DNA from: Microvirga antarctica
GTDB lineage: Bacteria > Pseudomonadota > Alphaproteobacteria > Rhizobiales > Beijerinckiaceae
Assembly: GCF_017921815.1 (NCBI RefSeq)
Contig: NZ_JAGEMM010000008.1
Coordinates: forward strand, 62,001 to 126,000
Reading direction: 5' to 3'
Length of the DNA: 64,000 bases
Positions 8,377 through 18,072 of the stretch are shown here, one piece after another. The number at the start of each line of letters is the position of its first letter. Position 1 is the stretch's first letter. A model generated the notes under the pieces. It was not told where the DNA came from, searched no databases, and was given only the letters and a program-made list of their open reading frames with translations. The position numbers were made by a program, and so were the translations under genes.

Positions 8377-8972
8377 TGGCCAAGGAACCGCGCGTCTGGC
8401 AGCGCATGTTGTCGGGCCGGCGGCTCGACCTGCTCAATCCCTCCCCGCTCGACGTCGAGCTTGACGATATCGCCCATGGCTTGGCGCGGGTTGCGCGCTG
8501 GAACGGCCAGACAATCGGCTCGCATATCTTCTCGGTGGCGCAGCACAGCCTGCTCGTCGAGGCCATCGCCCATCATCAGGAACCCACCATGACGCGGGAG
8601 ACGCGGCTGGCGGTGTTGTTGCACGATGCGCCCGAATACGTGATCGGCGACATCATCTCGCCCTTCAAGGCGGTGATCGGCGATGCCTACAAGGCGATCG
8701 AGGAGCGGCTTCTTTCCGCGATCCACCTGCATTTCGGCCTGCCCTCGGTCCCATCCGCGCCTCTCAAGCGTTTCATCAAGCGGGCCGACCGGCAGGCAGC
8801 CTTTCTCGAGGCGACGCATCTGGCCGGATTCGGCCGCGAGGAAGCCATGAAGATTTTCGGACGGCCCGAGCCTCTTCCGCGCCAGGCTCTGGCGCTCCTC
8901 GAGCCCTGGCCGGTCTCGCACGCCCAAACCAGCTATCGTGAGCGCCTGGCAGCGCTCGCAGTCACGGATTGA
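8376..8972 (+). CDS. HD-domain phosphohydrolase (YfbR-like)
   Basis: A 198-residue HD-superfamily hydrolase. It has an early His, GSHIFSVAQHSLLV (His57), the metal-binding pair His83-Asp84 in LLHDAPEYVIGDIISPFK, and a further RADRQAAFLEA helix. The arrangement resembles YfbR-type nucleoside 5'-monophosphate phosphatases; the true substrate is not known. The ATG overlaps the tag stop codon and the next gene starts 4 bases after its own stop, so tag, this gene and the phosphatase form one tight operon. Confidence 0.85.
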   Translation: MAKEPRVWQRMLSGRRLDLLNPSPLDVELDDIAHGLARVARWNGQTIGSHIFSVAQHSLLVEAIAHHQEPTMTRETRLAVLLHDAPEYVIGDIISPFKAVIGDAYKAIEERLLSAIHLHFGLPSVPSAPLKRFIKRADRQAAFLEATHLAGFGREEAMKIFGRPEPLPRQALALLEPWPVSHAQTSYRERLAALAVTD

Positions 8973-8976
8973 TCCC

Positions 8977-9495
8977 ATGCCAACCATCCACGTCTGTTCC
9001 CTCTCCCGCCTCCACGACACCGTCGCGAGCACAAAAGCCGCTCATCTCGTCACGCTCATGAATACCGGCTCGCTGGTCGAGCGGCCGGCCTCGATCCTGG
9101 CCGACAGGCACCTGTTCATCGGCATGAGCGACATCGTCGAGCCGCTGGACGGCCACATCCTGCCGGGCGGCGAGCACATCGACGCGCTGCTGGCGTTCGT
9201 GCGCGCCTGGGACCGGCAAAGCCCGCTCCTGTTCCATTGCTGGGCGGGAATCAGCCGCTCGACGGCGGCAGCCTTCATCACCGCCTGCGCGCTCGCGCCG
9301 GAGCGGGGCGAGGACGAGATCGCCCGCGCCCTGCGCGTCGCCTCGCCCAGCGCCACCCCCAATGCCCGCTTCGTCGCCCTGGCCGACGAAGCCTTGGGAC
9401 GGCGTGGCCGGATGGTCTCGGCGGTGCGCGACATCGGCCGCGGGGCCGAGGCTATGGAAGGCACCCCGTTCATGTTAGGTCTCACCGCGGGCTGA
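8977..9495 (+). CDS. Protein tyrosine/dual-specificity phosphatase-like protein
   Basis: The 172-residue protein contains a CX5R phosphate-binding loop, HCWAGISRSTA, with Cys88 as nucleophile and Arg94. Upstream there is a general-acid region, MSDIVEPLDGH. The size and loop fit the alphaproteobacterial group annotated as tyrosine phosphatase family; phosphoprotein, phosphoinositide or nucleotide substrates are all possible. The start at 8977 follows the HD gene stop by 4 bases. Being the third gene of a tag-HD-phosphatase operon hints at nucleotide metabolism rather than signalling, but that is inference. Confidence 0.82.
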   Translation: MPTIHVCSLSRLHDTVASTKAAHLVTLMNTGSLVERPASILADRHLFIGMSDIVEPLDGHILPGGEHIDALLAFVRAWDRQSPLLFHCWAGISRSTAAAFITACALAPERGEDEIARALRVASPSATPNARFVALADEALGRRGRMVSAVRDIGRGAEAMEGTPFMLGLTAG

Positions 9496-9536
9496 TCGAT
9501 CTTTGGCGGCCCAGGCCGTCGCGCCGGGGGGCACGC

Positions 9537-12224
9537 ATGGATGATCCGACACTGCTGCTGATCCTGCTCGCGCTCGCCTTTCCGGTCTGCGCGATCGCCG
9601 GCCTGGTGATTGCGATGAACGCCCGTCGCGCCACGCGGGCGCTGACCATCAGGGTCGATGCCCTCGAGGCCGAGTTGCGGCTGGCGCGGTCTTCGCTTGC
9701 CGCGCCGCCCGAGGCCACCTCTGCGGCCTTTGAGGCCCCGCCCGAACCCGGCCCAGCTGAGCCCGTCCCCGACCTTGAGCCACAGGCCGAACCCGTCCCC
9801 GCTTCCGTCCCGCCTGTCGCCGCACCTGTCCCCGAAACGCCATCGGATTCCGGCCTCGAGGACCGCCTCGGATCGCGCTGGGCGGTCTGGACCGGGGGGC
9901 TTGCGCTGGCGCTCGGCGGCATTTTTCTCGTGCGCTACTCGATCGAGCAGAACCTGCTGTCCCCCGGCCTGCGGGTGCTGATCGGCGGCGTGTTCGCGCT
10001 GGCCCTGATCGGCGTGGGCGAGGCCTTGCGGCGGCGGCAACGCGAAGGCGTGGTGCTCGGCATCCCATCCGCCAACATTCCCAGCATCCTCACCGCAGCC
10101 GGGACCTGCACGGCCTTCGCGTCCATCTACGCGGCCTATGCGTTGTACGATATCCTCAGCCCGGCAACCACGTTTGTCCTGCTGGGTGCGGTCGCCATCC
10201 TCACCATGGTGGCAGCGACCCTGCACGGGCCAGCTCTTGCGGGGCTTGGACTGGTGGGCGCGCTGGGCGCGCCATTTCTCGTCGCCGCGCAGGAGCCGCA
10301 GCCCTGGGCGCTGGTGATCTACCTGCCCTTCGTGGTGCTGGCGGCCTATGGCGTGGCGCGGCTCCGCCTGTGGCGCTGGCTCGCCTTGTCGGCAGCCGGC
10401 GGCGCGCTCGCCTGGGCGCCCCTCATCGCCGCGACGGACGGGACGACCGCCCTGCCTCTCATGATCCATCTCGTCCTGCAGACGGCCTTCGCTTGCCTCT
10501 TCTTGGTGGCCGATCCCTATCGCCGGACCTCCGATGATGACGCCATCGTCGACTGGCCCGCCAATGCGGTGCTGCTTCTCTTCGGCATCGCGAGCGTGCT
10601 GGCGGCAAGCCTTGTCGAGGCCGGCAGCGCACGGCCGTTCTTTGCCGGCCTGATTGCCCTGATCACGCTCGCGACCGCCTTCCGGTACGCCGCGGCAGCA
10701 CCCGCTGCGGCCGTGGCCGGCCTCGTGGTCGTCGGCACCCTTCTCGCCTGGCCCATCGGGCGCAGTCTCGCGGGCGATCCGGAAAGCATCTTCTATTTCG
10801 GCGGCGACATCTTCGCCGCGCGGCCGGAGGCGCTTGCGACCTACCTGATCTTTGCCTGCCTGCTCGTGCCGCTGGTGGCAGGCGTGGCGCTGCTGCGCCT
10901 TGCCGTCTCCGACCGGCTGAACCCGCGGCTCGCGGCCTGGTACGCGGGAGCCGCCGCCGTCACGCCGCTTCTGGCGCTGGTCGCGGCCTATTGGCGGGTG
11001 GCGGGCTTCGAGCGGGACCTGTCCTTCGCGCTCGTCGCAGGATTCCTCGCCCTGGCATTCGTGCTGGCCGCCACTCGTTTCGCGCGGATGGGCGCCACAT
11101 CGACCCTTCGCCTCGGTCTCGGGGCCGTGGCCTCGGCGGCATTGGGCGCGCTGGCGCTGGGGCTGACCTTCGCCCTCGACAAGGGCATGCTCACGGTGGC
11201 CTTCGCCCTGACGGGGCTGGCGACAGCCTGGATCGCCGACCGCCTCGCCCTGCCGGCGCTCCGCTACGCGGTCGGGGCCATCGGCCTGGTGGTGCTGGGC
11301 CGGCTGATCTGGGACCCTGCCATCGTTCCGGGCAATCCGGGGCCGGTTCTGGTGAACTGGCTGCTCTGGGGCTACGGCATTCCGGCCCTGTCCTTCTGGC
11401 TTGCCAGCCGGTTTCTCGAGCGGTCGGGACGCGACAGGATCGTCCAACTCACCGAGAGCCTGAGCTTCGTCTTTGCCACCTTCCTGATCTTTTTCGAGAT
11501 CCGGCACGCCCTCCATGCGGGCGATCCCCTGGCGGCGGATCTCGGTCTCCTTGAGGCGGGCCTTGTCGCCACGCAAACCCTGGCGTTCGGGGTGCTTCTC
11601 ACCCGGCTCGACCTGACCAAGCCGGATATCGTCTATCGGTGGGGCTCGGCGATCTTCAAGGCGCTGTCGCTCGTCATCTGTATCGGCGGGCTCTTTTTGC
11701 TCGAAAACCCCCTTTTGACCGACGATGCCATCGCCGGCGGGGTTCTCTTCAACGCCCTGATCCTGGCCTATCTGCTGCCATCCCTGGTGGCGGCGGTCCT
11801 GGCGATGTCCCAGCGCGGCAACAAGCCACTCGTCCATGTGTGGGTCTCGGCGGCCCTCGCCCTGGCCCTGCAACTGGCCTACATCGTGCTGGCAATCCGA
11901 CGCCTCTTCCATGGTCCCGAACTGGGCCTGTGGCGGGGAGTCACGCAAGGCGAGCAATGGAGCTATTCGGTCGCGCTCCTGACCCTGGGGATCGTGCTTC
12001 TCGCCATCGGCCTCCTGCGCGACAATCGCTTTGCCCGACTTGCGTCCGCAATCTACCTTGTTCTTGCCGTGGTGAAGGTCTTCATCGTCGACCTCGCCAA
12101 TCTGGAAGGCGTCATGCGGGCCCTGTCGTTTATCGGGCTCGGGCTGGTTCTCATGGGGATCGGCCTCGTCTATCAGAGGCTCTTGTCGCAACGCCCGGGC
12201 CGCGCCCTCCCCCGCGAGGGCTGA
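9537..12224 (+). CDS. DUF2339 large polytopic membrane protein
   Basis: An 895-residue membrane protein. Residues 4-28 form an N-terminal hydrophobic segment, followed by a short coiled-coil-like stretch ([13 protein letters not shown]), a Pro/Glu-rich linker of about 55 residues, the sequence [27 protein letters not shown], and then roughly 25 hydrophobic helices to the C-terminus. This layout is that of DUF2339 (PF10101), whose function is unknown. The ATG at 9537 follows a G-rich stretch. The reverse strand is also open over most of this gene, an effect of G+C-rich codon use. Confidence 0.85.
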   Translation: MDDPTLLLILLALAFPVCAIAGLVIAMNARRATRALTIRVDALEAELRLARSSLAAPPEATSAAFEAPPEPGPAEPVPDLEPQAEPVPASVPPVAAPVPETPSDSGLEDRLGSRWAVWTGGLALALGGIFLVRYSIEQNLLSPGLRVLIGGVFALALIGVGEALRRRQREGVVLGIPSANIPSILTAAGTCTAFASIYAAYALYDILSPATTFVLLGAVAILTMVAATLHGPALAGLGLVGALGAPFLVAAQEPQPWALVIYLPFVVLAAYGVARLRLWRWLALSAAGGALAWAPLIAATDGTTALPLMIHLVLQTAFACLFLVADPYRRTSDDDAIVDWPANAVLLLFGIASVLAASLVEAGSARPFFAGLIALITLATAFRYAAAAPAAAVAGLVVVGTLLAWPIGRSLAGDPESIFYFGGDIFAARPEALATYLIFACLLVPLVAGVALLRLAVSDRLNPRLAAWYAGAAAVTPLLALVAAYWRVAGFERDLSFALVAGFLALAFVLAATRFARMGATSTLRLGLGAVASAALGALALGLTFALDKGMLTVAFALTGLATAWIADRLALPALRYAVGAIGLVVLGRLIWDPAIVPGNPGPVLVNWLLWGYGIPALSFWLASRFLERSGRDRIVQLTESLSFVFATFLIFFEIRHALHAGDPLAADLGLLEAGLVATQTLAFGVLLTRLDLTKPDIVYRWGSAIFKALSLVICIGGLFLLENPLLTDDAIAGGVLFNALILAYLLPSLVAAVLAMSQRGNKPLVHVWVSAALALALQLAYIVLAIRRLFHGPELGLWRGVTQGEQWSYSVALLTLGIVLLAIGLLRDNRFARLASAIYLVLAVVKVFIVDLANLEGVMRALSFIGLGLVLMGIGLVYQRLLSQRPGRALPREG

Positions 12225-12255
12225 GGCAGCCCTTTCAACGAACGAACGGATCCGC

Positions 12256-12504
12256 ATGACCGAGCCAACCCCTCTCACCGACCTTCCCTTCGAAAAGGCC
12301 CTGGCCGAACTCGAGGACATAGTGCGGCGGCTGGAGCGCGGCGATGTTCCGCTCGAGGATTCGATTGCCATCTACGAGCGCGGCGAGGCCCTGAAAAAGC
12401 ACTGCGAAGGTCTGTTGAAGAAGGCGGAGGCGCGCATCGAGAAGATCAATATCAGCCCGGACGGCAAGGCCACCGGCGTCACGCCCCTCGACGTCGACAG
12501 CTAG
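12256..12504 (+). CDS. xseB: Exodeoxyribonuclease VII small subunit
   Basis: Small subunit of the single-strand-specific exonuclease VII; it assembles on the XseA large subunit, which is not in this window. The 82 residues contain the family core [55 protein letters not shown], as two amphipathic helices. It lies 31 bases after the DUF2339 gene and just before dxs, an xseB-dxs order that is common in proteobacteria. Confidence 0.95.
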   Translation: MTEPTPLTDLPFEKALAELEDIVRRLERGDVPLEDSIAIYERGEALKKHCEGLLKKAEARIEKINISPDGKATGVTPLDVDS

Positions 12505-12535
12505 GCTCCACAGGGGAAACGGACCCGCTTGCGGT

Positions 12536-12564
12536 TTGACCCGGCGGTTCGTCCACCCTATCTC
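12536..12564 (+). promoter_or_regulatory. Candidate sigma-70 promoter of dxs
   Basis: TTGACC (12536-12541) and TATCTC (12559-12564) are separated by 17 bases, close to the alphaproteobacterial housekeeping consensus. They lie 43 bases before the proposed GTG start of dxs, leaving room for the GAGCGAGAG ribosome-binding site. Confidence 0.5.
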
Positions 12565-12606
12565 ACTTCTTTCCGGCCCGATTTGGGCCAGAGCGAGAGT
12601 TCACCC

Positions 12607-14514
12607 GTGTCCACACCCCTCCTCGACACCATTGCCACGCCGGACGATCTGAGGGCGCTGCCGGAAAGTCAGCTGCGACAGGTCGCCGACGAGTTGCGGA
12701 CAGAGACGATTTCGGCCGTCTCGGTGACCGGCGGGCATCTGGGGGCGGGACTCGGCGTCGTCGAATTGACGGTCGCGCTCCACTACGTGTTCGACACGCC
12801 GCGCGACCGGGTGATCTGGGACGTGGGCCATCAGGCCTATCCCCACAAGATTCTCACCGGCCGGCGGGACCGCATCCGGACCCTTCGTCAGGCCGGCGGC
12901 CTGTCAGGGTTTACCAAGCGGTCGGAGAGTGAATACGATCCGTTCGGGGCGGCCCATTCCTCCACGTCGATTTCCGCAGGGCTCGGCATGGCGGTGGCCC
13001 GCGACCTCGACGGGCGCAAGAACAACGTCGTGGCAGTGATCGGCGACGGCGCCATGTCGGCCGGCATGGCCTACGAGGCCATGAACAACGCGGGCGCGAT
13101 GCATTCGCGGCTGATCGTCATTCTCAACGACAACGACATGTCGATTGCCCCGCCCACCGGCGCGATGTCGTCCTATCTGGCCCGCCTGGTGTCCGGCGGC
13201 ACCTATCGCTCCTTGCGCGAGACCGCCAAACAACTGGCCAAGAAACTGCCGAAATTCATCTACGAAAAGGCCGCCCGCGCGGAGGAATACGCCCGTGGGT
13301 TCTGGACCGGCGGCACGATGTTCGAGGAGCTGGGCTTTTACTATGTGGGCCCGATCGACGGCCATAACCTCGACCACCTGCTGCCGATCCTCAAGAACGT
13401 TCGGGATTCACAGACCGGCCCGATCCTCGTCCATGTGGTGACCCAGAAGGGCAAGGGCTACGCGCCGGCGGAGGCCGCGGCCGACAAGTATCACGGGGTG
13501 GTGTCTTTCGACGTGGTGACCGGGACCCAGGCCAAGGCCAAGGCCAATGCGCCGGCCTACACCAAGGTCTTCGGCGAGAGCCTGATCAAGGAGGCCGCAA
13601 AGGACGACAAGATCGTCGGCATCACGGCCGCCATGCCGACCGGCACGGGAATCGACCAGTTCTCCAAGGAATTCCCGACCCGCACCTTCGATGTGGGCAT
13701 CGCCGAGCAGCATGCGGTGACGTTCGCGGCCGGCATGGCGACGGAGGGCTACAAGCCGTTCTGCGCGATCTATTCGACGTTCCTGCAGCGGGGCTACGAC
13801 CAGCTCGTCCACGATGTAGCCCTGCAAAACCTGCCCGTGCGTTTCGCCATCGACCGGGCCGGGCTCGTCGGCGCGGATGGCGCCACCCATGCGGGTTCGT
13901 TCGACATCGCCTATCTCGGCTGCCTGCCCAACATGGTGGTGATGGCGGCCGCCGACGAGGCGGAACTCGTCCACATGGTGGCCACGGCGGCTGCCTATAA
14001 TGACGGGCCGATCGCGTTCCGCTATCCCCGTGGCGAGGGCGTCGGCGTCGACATGCCGGATCATGGCGTGCCCCTTCCCATCGGCAAGGGCCGCATCCTG
14101 CGGGAGGGCAACCGGATCGCCATCCTGTCGCTTGGGACACGTTTGGCGGAGGCGCTGGTCGCGGCCGAGGATCTCGAGGCGCGCGGCTTGTCGACGACCG
14201 TCGCGGATGCCCGTTTCGCCAAACCCCTCGACGAGGAGATGATCCTGCGGCTCGCGCGCAACCACGAGGTGCTGATCACGGTCGAGGAAGGGTCGGTCGG
14301 CGGCTTTGGCTCCTATGTGCTGAACCTGCTTGCCGACCGCGGAGCGCTTGACCAGGGCACGCTCAAGGTGCGCTCCCTGGTCCTGCCCGACGCCTATCTC
14401 GACCATGACAAGCCGGAGCGGCTTTACGGCAAGGCCGGCCTTGATGCGGCGGGGATCGTCGCCAAGGTGTTCGAGGCCCTTGGCCGCGAGACGCCGCATC
14501 AGGCGAGAGCGTGA
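12607..14514 (+). CDS. dxs: 1-deoxy-D-xylulose-5-phosphate synthase
   Basis: First enzyme of the MEP isoprenoid pathway; condenses pyruvate and glyceraldehyde 3-phosphate with thiamine diphosphate. The 635-residue product has the thiamine-binding region ([18 protein letters not shown] with a later NDNDMSI), the early [19 protein letters not shown] and [16 protein letters not shown] segments, the [17 protein letters not shown] transketolase motif and [19 protein letters not shown]. The GTG at 12607 is chosen because GAGCGAGAG lies upstream and family N-termini begin here. It converges on the sod gene, with only 9 bases between the stops. Confidence 0.97.
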   Translation: MSTPLLDTIATPDDLRALPESQLRQVADELRTETISAVSVTGGHLGAGLGVVELTVALHYVFDTPRDRVIWDVGHQAYPHKILTGRRDRIRTLRQAGGLSGFTKRSESEYDPFGAAHSSTSISAGLGMAVARDLDGRKNNVVAVIGDGAMSAGMAYEAMNNAGAMHSRLIVILNDNDMSIAPPTGAMSSYLARLVSGGTYRSLRETAKQLAKKLPKFIYEKAARAEEYARGFWTGGTMFEELGFYYVGPIDGHNLDHLLPILKNVRDSQTGPILVHVVTQKGKGYAPAEAAADKYHGVVSFDVVTGTQAKAKANAPAYTKVFGESLIKEAAKDDKIVGITAAMPTGTGIDQFSKEFPTRTFDVGIAEQHAVTFAAGMATEGYKPFCAIYSTFLQRGYDQLVHDVALQNLPVRFAIDRAGLVGADGATHAGSFDIAYLGCLPNMVVMAAADEAELVHMVATAAAYNDGPIAFRYPRGEGVGVDMPDHGVPLPIGKGRILREGNRIAILSLGTRLAEALVAAEDLEARGLSTTVADARFAKPLDEEMILRLARNHEVLITVEEGSVGGFGSYVLNLLADRGALDQGTLKVRSLVLPDAYLDHDKPERLYGKAGLDAAGIVAKVFEALGRETPHQARA

Positions 14515-14523
14515 GCCGCAGAC

Positions 14524-15237
14524 TCAGATGGTGAGGGTGCCGGCCTTGGCGGCCGCGTAGCGTTCGCCGATCTTGGCCCAGTCGAGCACGTTCCACCACG
14601 CCTTCAGGTAGTCCGGCCGGCGGTTTTGGTATTTCAGGTAATAGGCGTGCTCCCACACGTCGTTCCCCATCAGGACCCTTTCGCCCTCCATGAGCGGCGT
14701 GTCCTGGTTGGGTTTGGCGACGAGCGCCAGCTTGCCGGCGCGATCGACGGTGACGAAGACCCAGCCGGAACCGAACTGCTTTTCGCCGGCGGTGTTGAAG
14801 GCCGTCTGGAACGCCGCAAAGCCGCCAAGATCGCGCTCGATGGCGGTTTTCACCTCGCCGGTCGGCATGCCGCCTGCCCCGCCCATGATCTGCCAGAACA
14901 TCGTGTGGTTGGCATGGCCGCCGCCATTGTTGCGGATGACGGTGCGCAGGCTGTCCGGCACCTTAGCGAGGTTCGCCAGCATATCCTGCAACGGCATCTT
15001 GGCGAGGTCGGCGTTGCCGGCCACGGCATCGTTGAGGTTTTTCACGTAGGCCGCATGATGCTTGTCATGGTGGAGTTCCATGGTCATGGCGTCGATATGC
15101 GGCTCGTTCTTGTTGACCGGATACGGCAGCGGCGGCAGCGTGAACGGCCCTGCCGGGGCTTGCGCGAAGGCGCGCGGGATGGCAGCGCTAGCGCTGATGA
15201 GGGCTGCTCCGGTCAGGACGAGGCGGCGGCTGATCAT
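14524..15237 (-). CDS. Tat-exported superoxide dismutase (Mn/Fe)
   Basis: Dismutates superoxide to hydrogen peroxide and oxygen. The 237-residue protein starts with a twin-arginine signal, MISRRLVLTGAALIS, ending near AFAQA, so it should be exported folded to the periplasm. Metal ligands can be read as His56 (ELHHDKHH), His111 (GGHANH), Asp193 and His197 (NDVWEHAYY). GGGHANHTMFW is more Mn-like, but metal choice is not certain. The start at 15237 has AGAGGA 8 bases upstream; an ATG eight codons earlier lacks a site. It lies on the opposite strand between dxs and tlyA. Confidence 0.92.
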   Translation of the reverse strand: MISRRLVLTGAALISASAAIPRAFAQAPAGPFTLPPLPYPVNKNEPHIDAMTMELHHDKHHAAYVKNLNDAVAGNADLAKMPLQDMLANLAKVPDSLRTVIRNNGGGHANHTMFWQIMGGAGGMPTGEVKTAIERDLGGFAAFQTAFNTAGEKQFGSGWVFVTVDRAGKLALVAKPNQDTPLMEGERVLMGNDVWEHAYYLKYQNRRPDYLKAWWNVLDWAKIGERYAAAKAGTLTI

Positions 15238-15342
15238 GGGGTCGTATCCTCTGGTTGGCATGCGATCGTGTGAGGAGATGCGGGCCTGCCCGCCTTTGTT
15301 CCGCACCTGAAAGGAATGTGATCCGTTGAGGACGAGACGAGA

Positions 15343-16071
15343 ATGAGCCGTAGACGGGCCGACGTCGCACTGGTGGAGCGTGGTTTCTTTGCAAGCCGGG
15401 CCCGCGCGCAGGACGCCATCGCGGCGGGCCTCGTGACGGCCGATGGCGCGACAGTGCGAAAGCCCTCGGACATGATCGCCGTCGATGCGGCCATCACGGC
15501 CCGGGCCGTGCACCCTTACGTGTCGCGCGGGGGCGTCAAGCTGAAGGCGGCCCTTGAAGCCTTCGCCATCGACCCAACGGGCTGTGTGTGCCTGGATCTG
15601 GGCGCCTCGACGGGCGGGTTCAGCGAGGTGCTGCTGCTCGGCAGCGCGCGCCGGATCTACGCGGTCGATGTGGGCCATGGCCAGCTCGACGCGAAAATCG
15701 CGGCCGATCCGCGCATCGTCAGTCTCGAGGGCACGGATGCCCGCAAACTCGACGCCACGCTCATTCCGGAGCCAATCGATCTGCTGGTGGCGGATGTCAG
15801 CTTCATTTCCCTGAAACTCGTGCTGCCCGCCGCCCTTTCCCTGCTGCGCCCGGGTGCCGCCATGGCGGTTCTGGTCAAGCCGCAGTTCGAAGCCGGGCGC
15901 GACGCGGTGAAAAAGGGTATCGTGCGCGATGAATCCGTGCATCGCGCCGTTTGCGAGGATATGACGTCCTTTGTCGTCTCCCTCGGCTTGTCGCCGATGG
16001 GTCTGATGGCCTCCCCCATCGAGGGCGGCGACGGCAATCGTGAATTTTTGTTGGGAGCGCGCCTTGGCTGA
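15343..16071 (+). CDS. tlyA: TlyA-family rRNA methyltransferase
   Basis: A 242-residue protein with an N-terminal S4 RNA-binding domain (RRRADVALVERGFFASRARAQDAIAAGLVTADGATVRKP) followed by an FtsJ-like methyltransferase: the SAM-binding LDLGASTGGFSEVLL near residue 84, YAVDVGHGQLD, and LLVADVSFISL. TlyA enzymes 2'-O-methylate cytidines of 16S/23S rRNA; the old name haemolysin A is misleading. The stop overlaps the start of the following RNA methyltransferase gene, so the two are coupled. Confidence 0.92.
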   Translation: MSRRRADVALVERGFFASRARAQDAIAAGLVTADGATVRKPSDMIAVDAAITARAVHPYVSRGGVKLKAALEAFAIDPTGCVCLDLGASTGGFSEVLLLGSARRIYAVDVGHGQLDAKIAADPRIVSLEGTDARKLDATLIPEPIDLLVADVSFISLKLVLPAALSLLRPGAAMAVLVKPQFEAGRDAVKKGIVRDESVHRAVCEDMTSFVVSLGLSPMGLMASPIEGGDGNREFLLGARLG

Positions 16072-17317
16072 ACAGGTAACGATCGGCCGTCTTGGCGCCA
16101 AGGCGGACGGCATTGCGGAAACCGCCTCGGGACCGATTTTCGTGCCCTTCGCCCTGCCGGGCGAGACGGTCACCATCGCGCGCGAGGGGACCCGTGCCCA
16201 TCTGGTGAGCGTGGACGTGCCCTCGCCCGAGCGCATCACCCCGTTCTGTCCCTATTTCGGCGAATGCGGCGGCTGCACGACCCAGCATATGCGCCACCCG
16301 TTCTATCTTGCCTGGAAGCAGGGCACGCTCGCCCACACGCTCTCCCAGGCCCATCTCGATGCCCCGATGGAGCCGATCGTCGATGCGCATGGCGAGGGAC
16401 GGCGGCGGCTGACGCTGCATGTGCGCTTCCCCGACGGGGAGATGCATGTGGGCTACATGGCGGCCCGCAGTCATCATGTGGTCGATATCGACCATTGCCC
16501 CATCGCGGTCCCGGCCCTGCAGCGCCAGGCCCCCATCGTGGCGCGCGCCATCGGCCGGCAACTGGGCGCCGGGCGAAAGCCCCTCGATGTGCAGATCACC
16601 GAGGTGGAGACGGGCCTCGACGTGGATATCCGCGGGCATGGTCCGCTCAACCCGAAGGACCGCCAGCGGATGATCGATCTGGCGGGCGATCTCGATCTCG
16701 CGCGCCTGTCCATTCACGGCGACATCGTCGTGGAACGCCGCCCGCCGGCGCTGACCATCGGGCATTCCTCCGTCGTCCTGCCGGCCGGATCGTTCCTGCA
16801 GGCAACGCGCCTCGGCGAGGAAAGCCTTGCGTCCATCGTGCTGTCCGCCTGCGAGCGCGCCAAGCGGGTCGCCGACCTGTTCTCGGGCTGCGGCCCCTTC
16901 GCCCTGCGGCTGGCGGAGCGTCATGCGGTCCATGCGGTGGAGAACGACAATGCGGCGATCGTGGCGCTTGATCGCGCGGTCCGCGCAACGCCGAACCTGC
17001 GCGCCGTCACGACGGAAGTTCGCGACCTTTATCGCCGGCCGCTGCTGACGACGGAGCTGAACACCTTCGACGCCGTTGTCCTGGACCCGCCCCGCAATGG
17101 CGCGGAGGCGCAGGCGCGTCAGATCGTGTCGTCGAAAGTGCCGCTGGTGGTCAGCGTCTCATGCGACGCAGGAACTTTCGCGCGCGACGCCGCTATCCTC
17201 ACAGCCGGCGGCTTCCGGCTGGAGCGCGTCTACGCGGTCGATCAGTTCAGCTATTCGCCGCATGTGGAAATCGTCGGCATCCTGCGCCGCGATCTGGTGA
17301 AGAAGCGGCGGCTCTGA
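16064..17317 (+). CDS. TrmA/RlmD-type RNA (uracil-5) methyltransferase
   Basis: A 417-residue class I enzyme. It has an N-terminal TRAM-like domain (VTIGRLGAKADGIAE), a [4Fe-4S] set with Cys62, Cys68 and Cys71 (CPYFGECGGCTTQH) plus a later DHCPI, the SAM motif DLFSGCGPFALRLA, LDPPRNGAEAQ and the catalytic SCDAGT Cys. Members methylate C5 of uridines in 23S rRNA (RlmC/RlmD) or tRNA (TrmA); which one is not decided by sequence. The TTG at 16064 overlaps the tlyA stop and has GGGAG 6-7 bases upstream. A GTG at 16040 is the alternative. Confidence 0.9.
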   Translation: MAEQVTIGRLGAKADGIAETASGPIFVPFALPGETVTIAREGTRAHLVSVDVPSPERITPFCPYFGECGGCTTQHMRHPFYLAWKQGTLAHTLSQAHLDAPMEPIVDAHGEGRRRLTLHVRFPDGEMHVGYMAARSHHVVDIDHCPIAVPALQRQAPIVARAIGRQLGAGRKPLDVQITEVETGLDVDIRGHGPLNPKDRQRMIDLAGDLDLARLSIHGDIVVERRPPALTIGHSSVVLPAGSFLQATRLGEESLASIVLSACERAKRVADLFSGCGPFALRLAERHAVHAVENDNAAIVALDRAVRATPNLRAVTTEVRDLYRRPLLTTELNTFDAVVLDPPRNGAEAQARQIVSSKVPLVVSVSCDAGTFARDAAILTAGGFRLERVYAVDQFSYSPHVEIVGILRRDLVKKRRL

Positions 17318-17327
17318 CGGCACCAGG

Positions 17328-18068
17328 CTAGAACAGCTGCCCCTGCGCGTCGTCGTTGCGCGACGCCCTTTTCTTCGCCGGCGCGGCAGGTGGGCCTTCC
17401 GGAACTGCAACGGCCTCCATCAGGCCCGCATCGTCGTTGGCGACGGCATTCACGCGGCGGCTCACCGGCACCATCTCGAGCCAGTCTTCGGGACAGGGCC
17501 GCACGAGGCGCATGGCGTCTGTCGTGCGCTCGTTGGTGGGGTCGAGCCAGGCCGCCATATCCTCCTTCGACAGGATGACCGGCATGCGGTCATGAATCGC
17601 GCCGACGACGCCGTTCGCATCGGTGGTGATGATGGCCGCGGTGTCGATCTCTCCGCCGCTCGCATCGCTGTAGGTTTCCCACAGGCCCGCCATCGGCAGC
17701 GGCGCACGGTCGCGGCGGCGGATGAGATAAGGCGCGGACAAGCCGCCGTGACGCTGCCATTCGTAGAACCCGTCGGCGAGAAAAATGCAGCGCCGCCGTT
17801 TCAACGCCGCCTTGAAGGTCGGCTTCACGTCGAGCGTTTCGCCGCGGGCATTGACCAGCAGGGGAAAGTCCTTCGGGTCTTTGGCCCATTCGGGCAAAAA
17901 CCCCCATCGCACGAGCTGGAAATGACGCCCGCCCCGATCCTCAACGACGATCGGCACCGGCTGTGTCGGCGCGATGTTGAAGCGGGCGGGAAAATCCGGG
18001 CGTTCGGAATAATCGAAGAAGTCGCGATAGACTTCCGGCAGCAGGGTGATGGCGAAGCGGCCGCACAT
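17328..18068 (-). CDS. SRAP (HMCES/YedK) abasic-site protein
   Basis: A 246-residue SOS-response-associated peptidase family protein. It begins MCGRF, so Cys2 is exposed after Met removal and can form a thiazolidine crosslink with abasic sites in single-stranded DNA. Other conserved elements are NIAPTQPVPIV, WGFLPEWAKDP, VNARGET, GFYEWQ and HDRMPVIL, supplying the Asn, Glu and His of the active site. The C-terminal 30 residues are a low-complexity basic tail. It follows corA on the same strand by 4 bases and converges with the methyltransferase gene. Confidence 0.92.
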   Translation of the reverse strand: MCGRFAITLLPEVYRDFFDYSERPDFPARFNIAPTQPVPIVVEDRGGRHFQLVRWGFLPEWAKDPKDFPLLVNARGETLDVKPTFKAALKRRRCIFLADGFYEWQRHGGLSAPYLIRRRDRAPLPMAGLWETYSDASGGEIDTAAIITTDANGVVGAIHDRMPVILSKEDMAAWLDPTNERTTDAMRLVRPCPEDWLEMVPVSRRVNAVANDDAGLMEAVAVPEGPPAAPAKKRASRNDDAQGQLF

Positions 18069-18072
18069 TCCC

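Noticed and set aside
9042..12371. A 1109-codon open frame on the minus strand opposite the DUF2339 gene
   Set aside because: Composition is Gly/Arg/Gln-rich with no domain or ribosome-binding site; it exists because G+C-rich codon use suppresses stops in the antisense frame.
15343..16071. Haemolysin A as a virulence toxin
   Set aside because: The S4 plus FtsJ-like architecture identifies an rRNA 2'-O-methyltransferase; the haemolysin name is historical.
14524..16239. A 571-codon frame that would fuse the superoxide dismutase to antisense tlyA
   Set aside because: Only the last 237 codons are a recognisable protein; the rest mirrors tlyA. The dismutase has its own signal peptide and ribosome-binding site.
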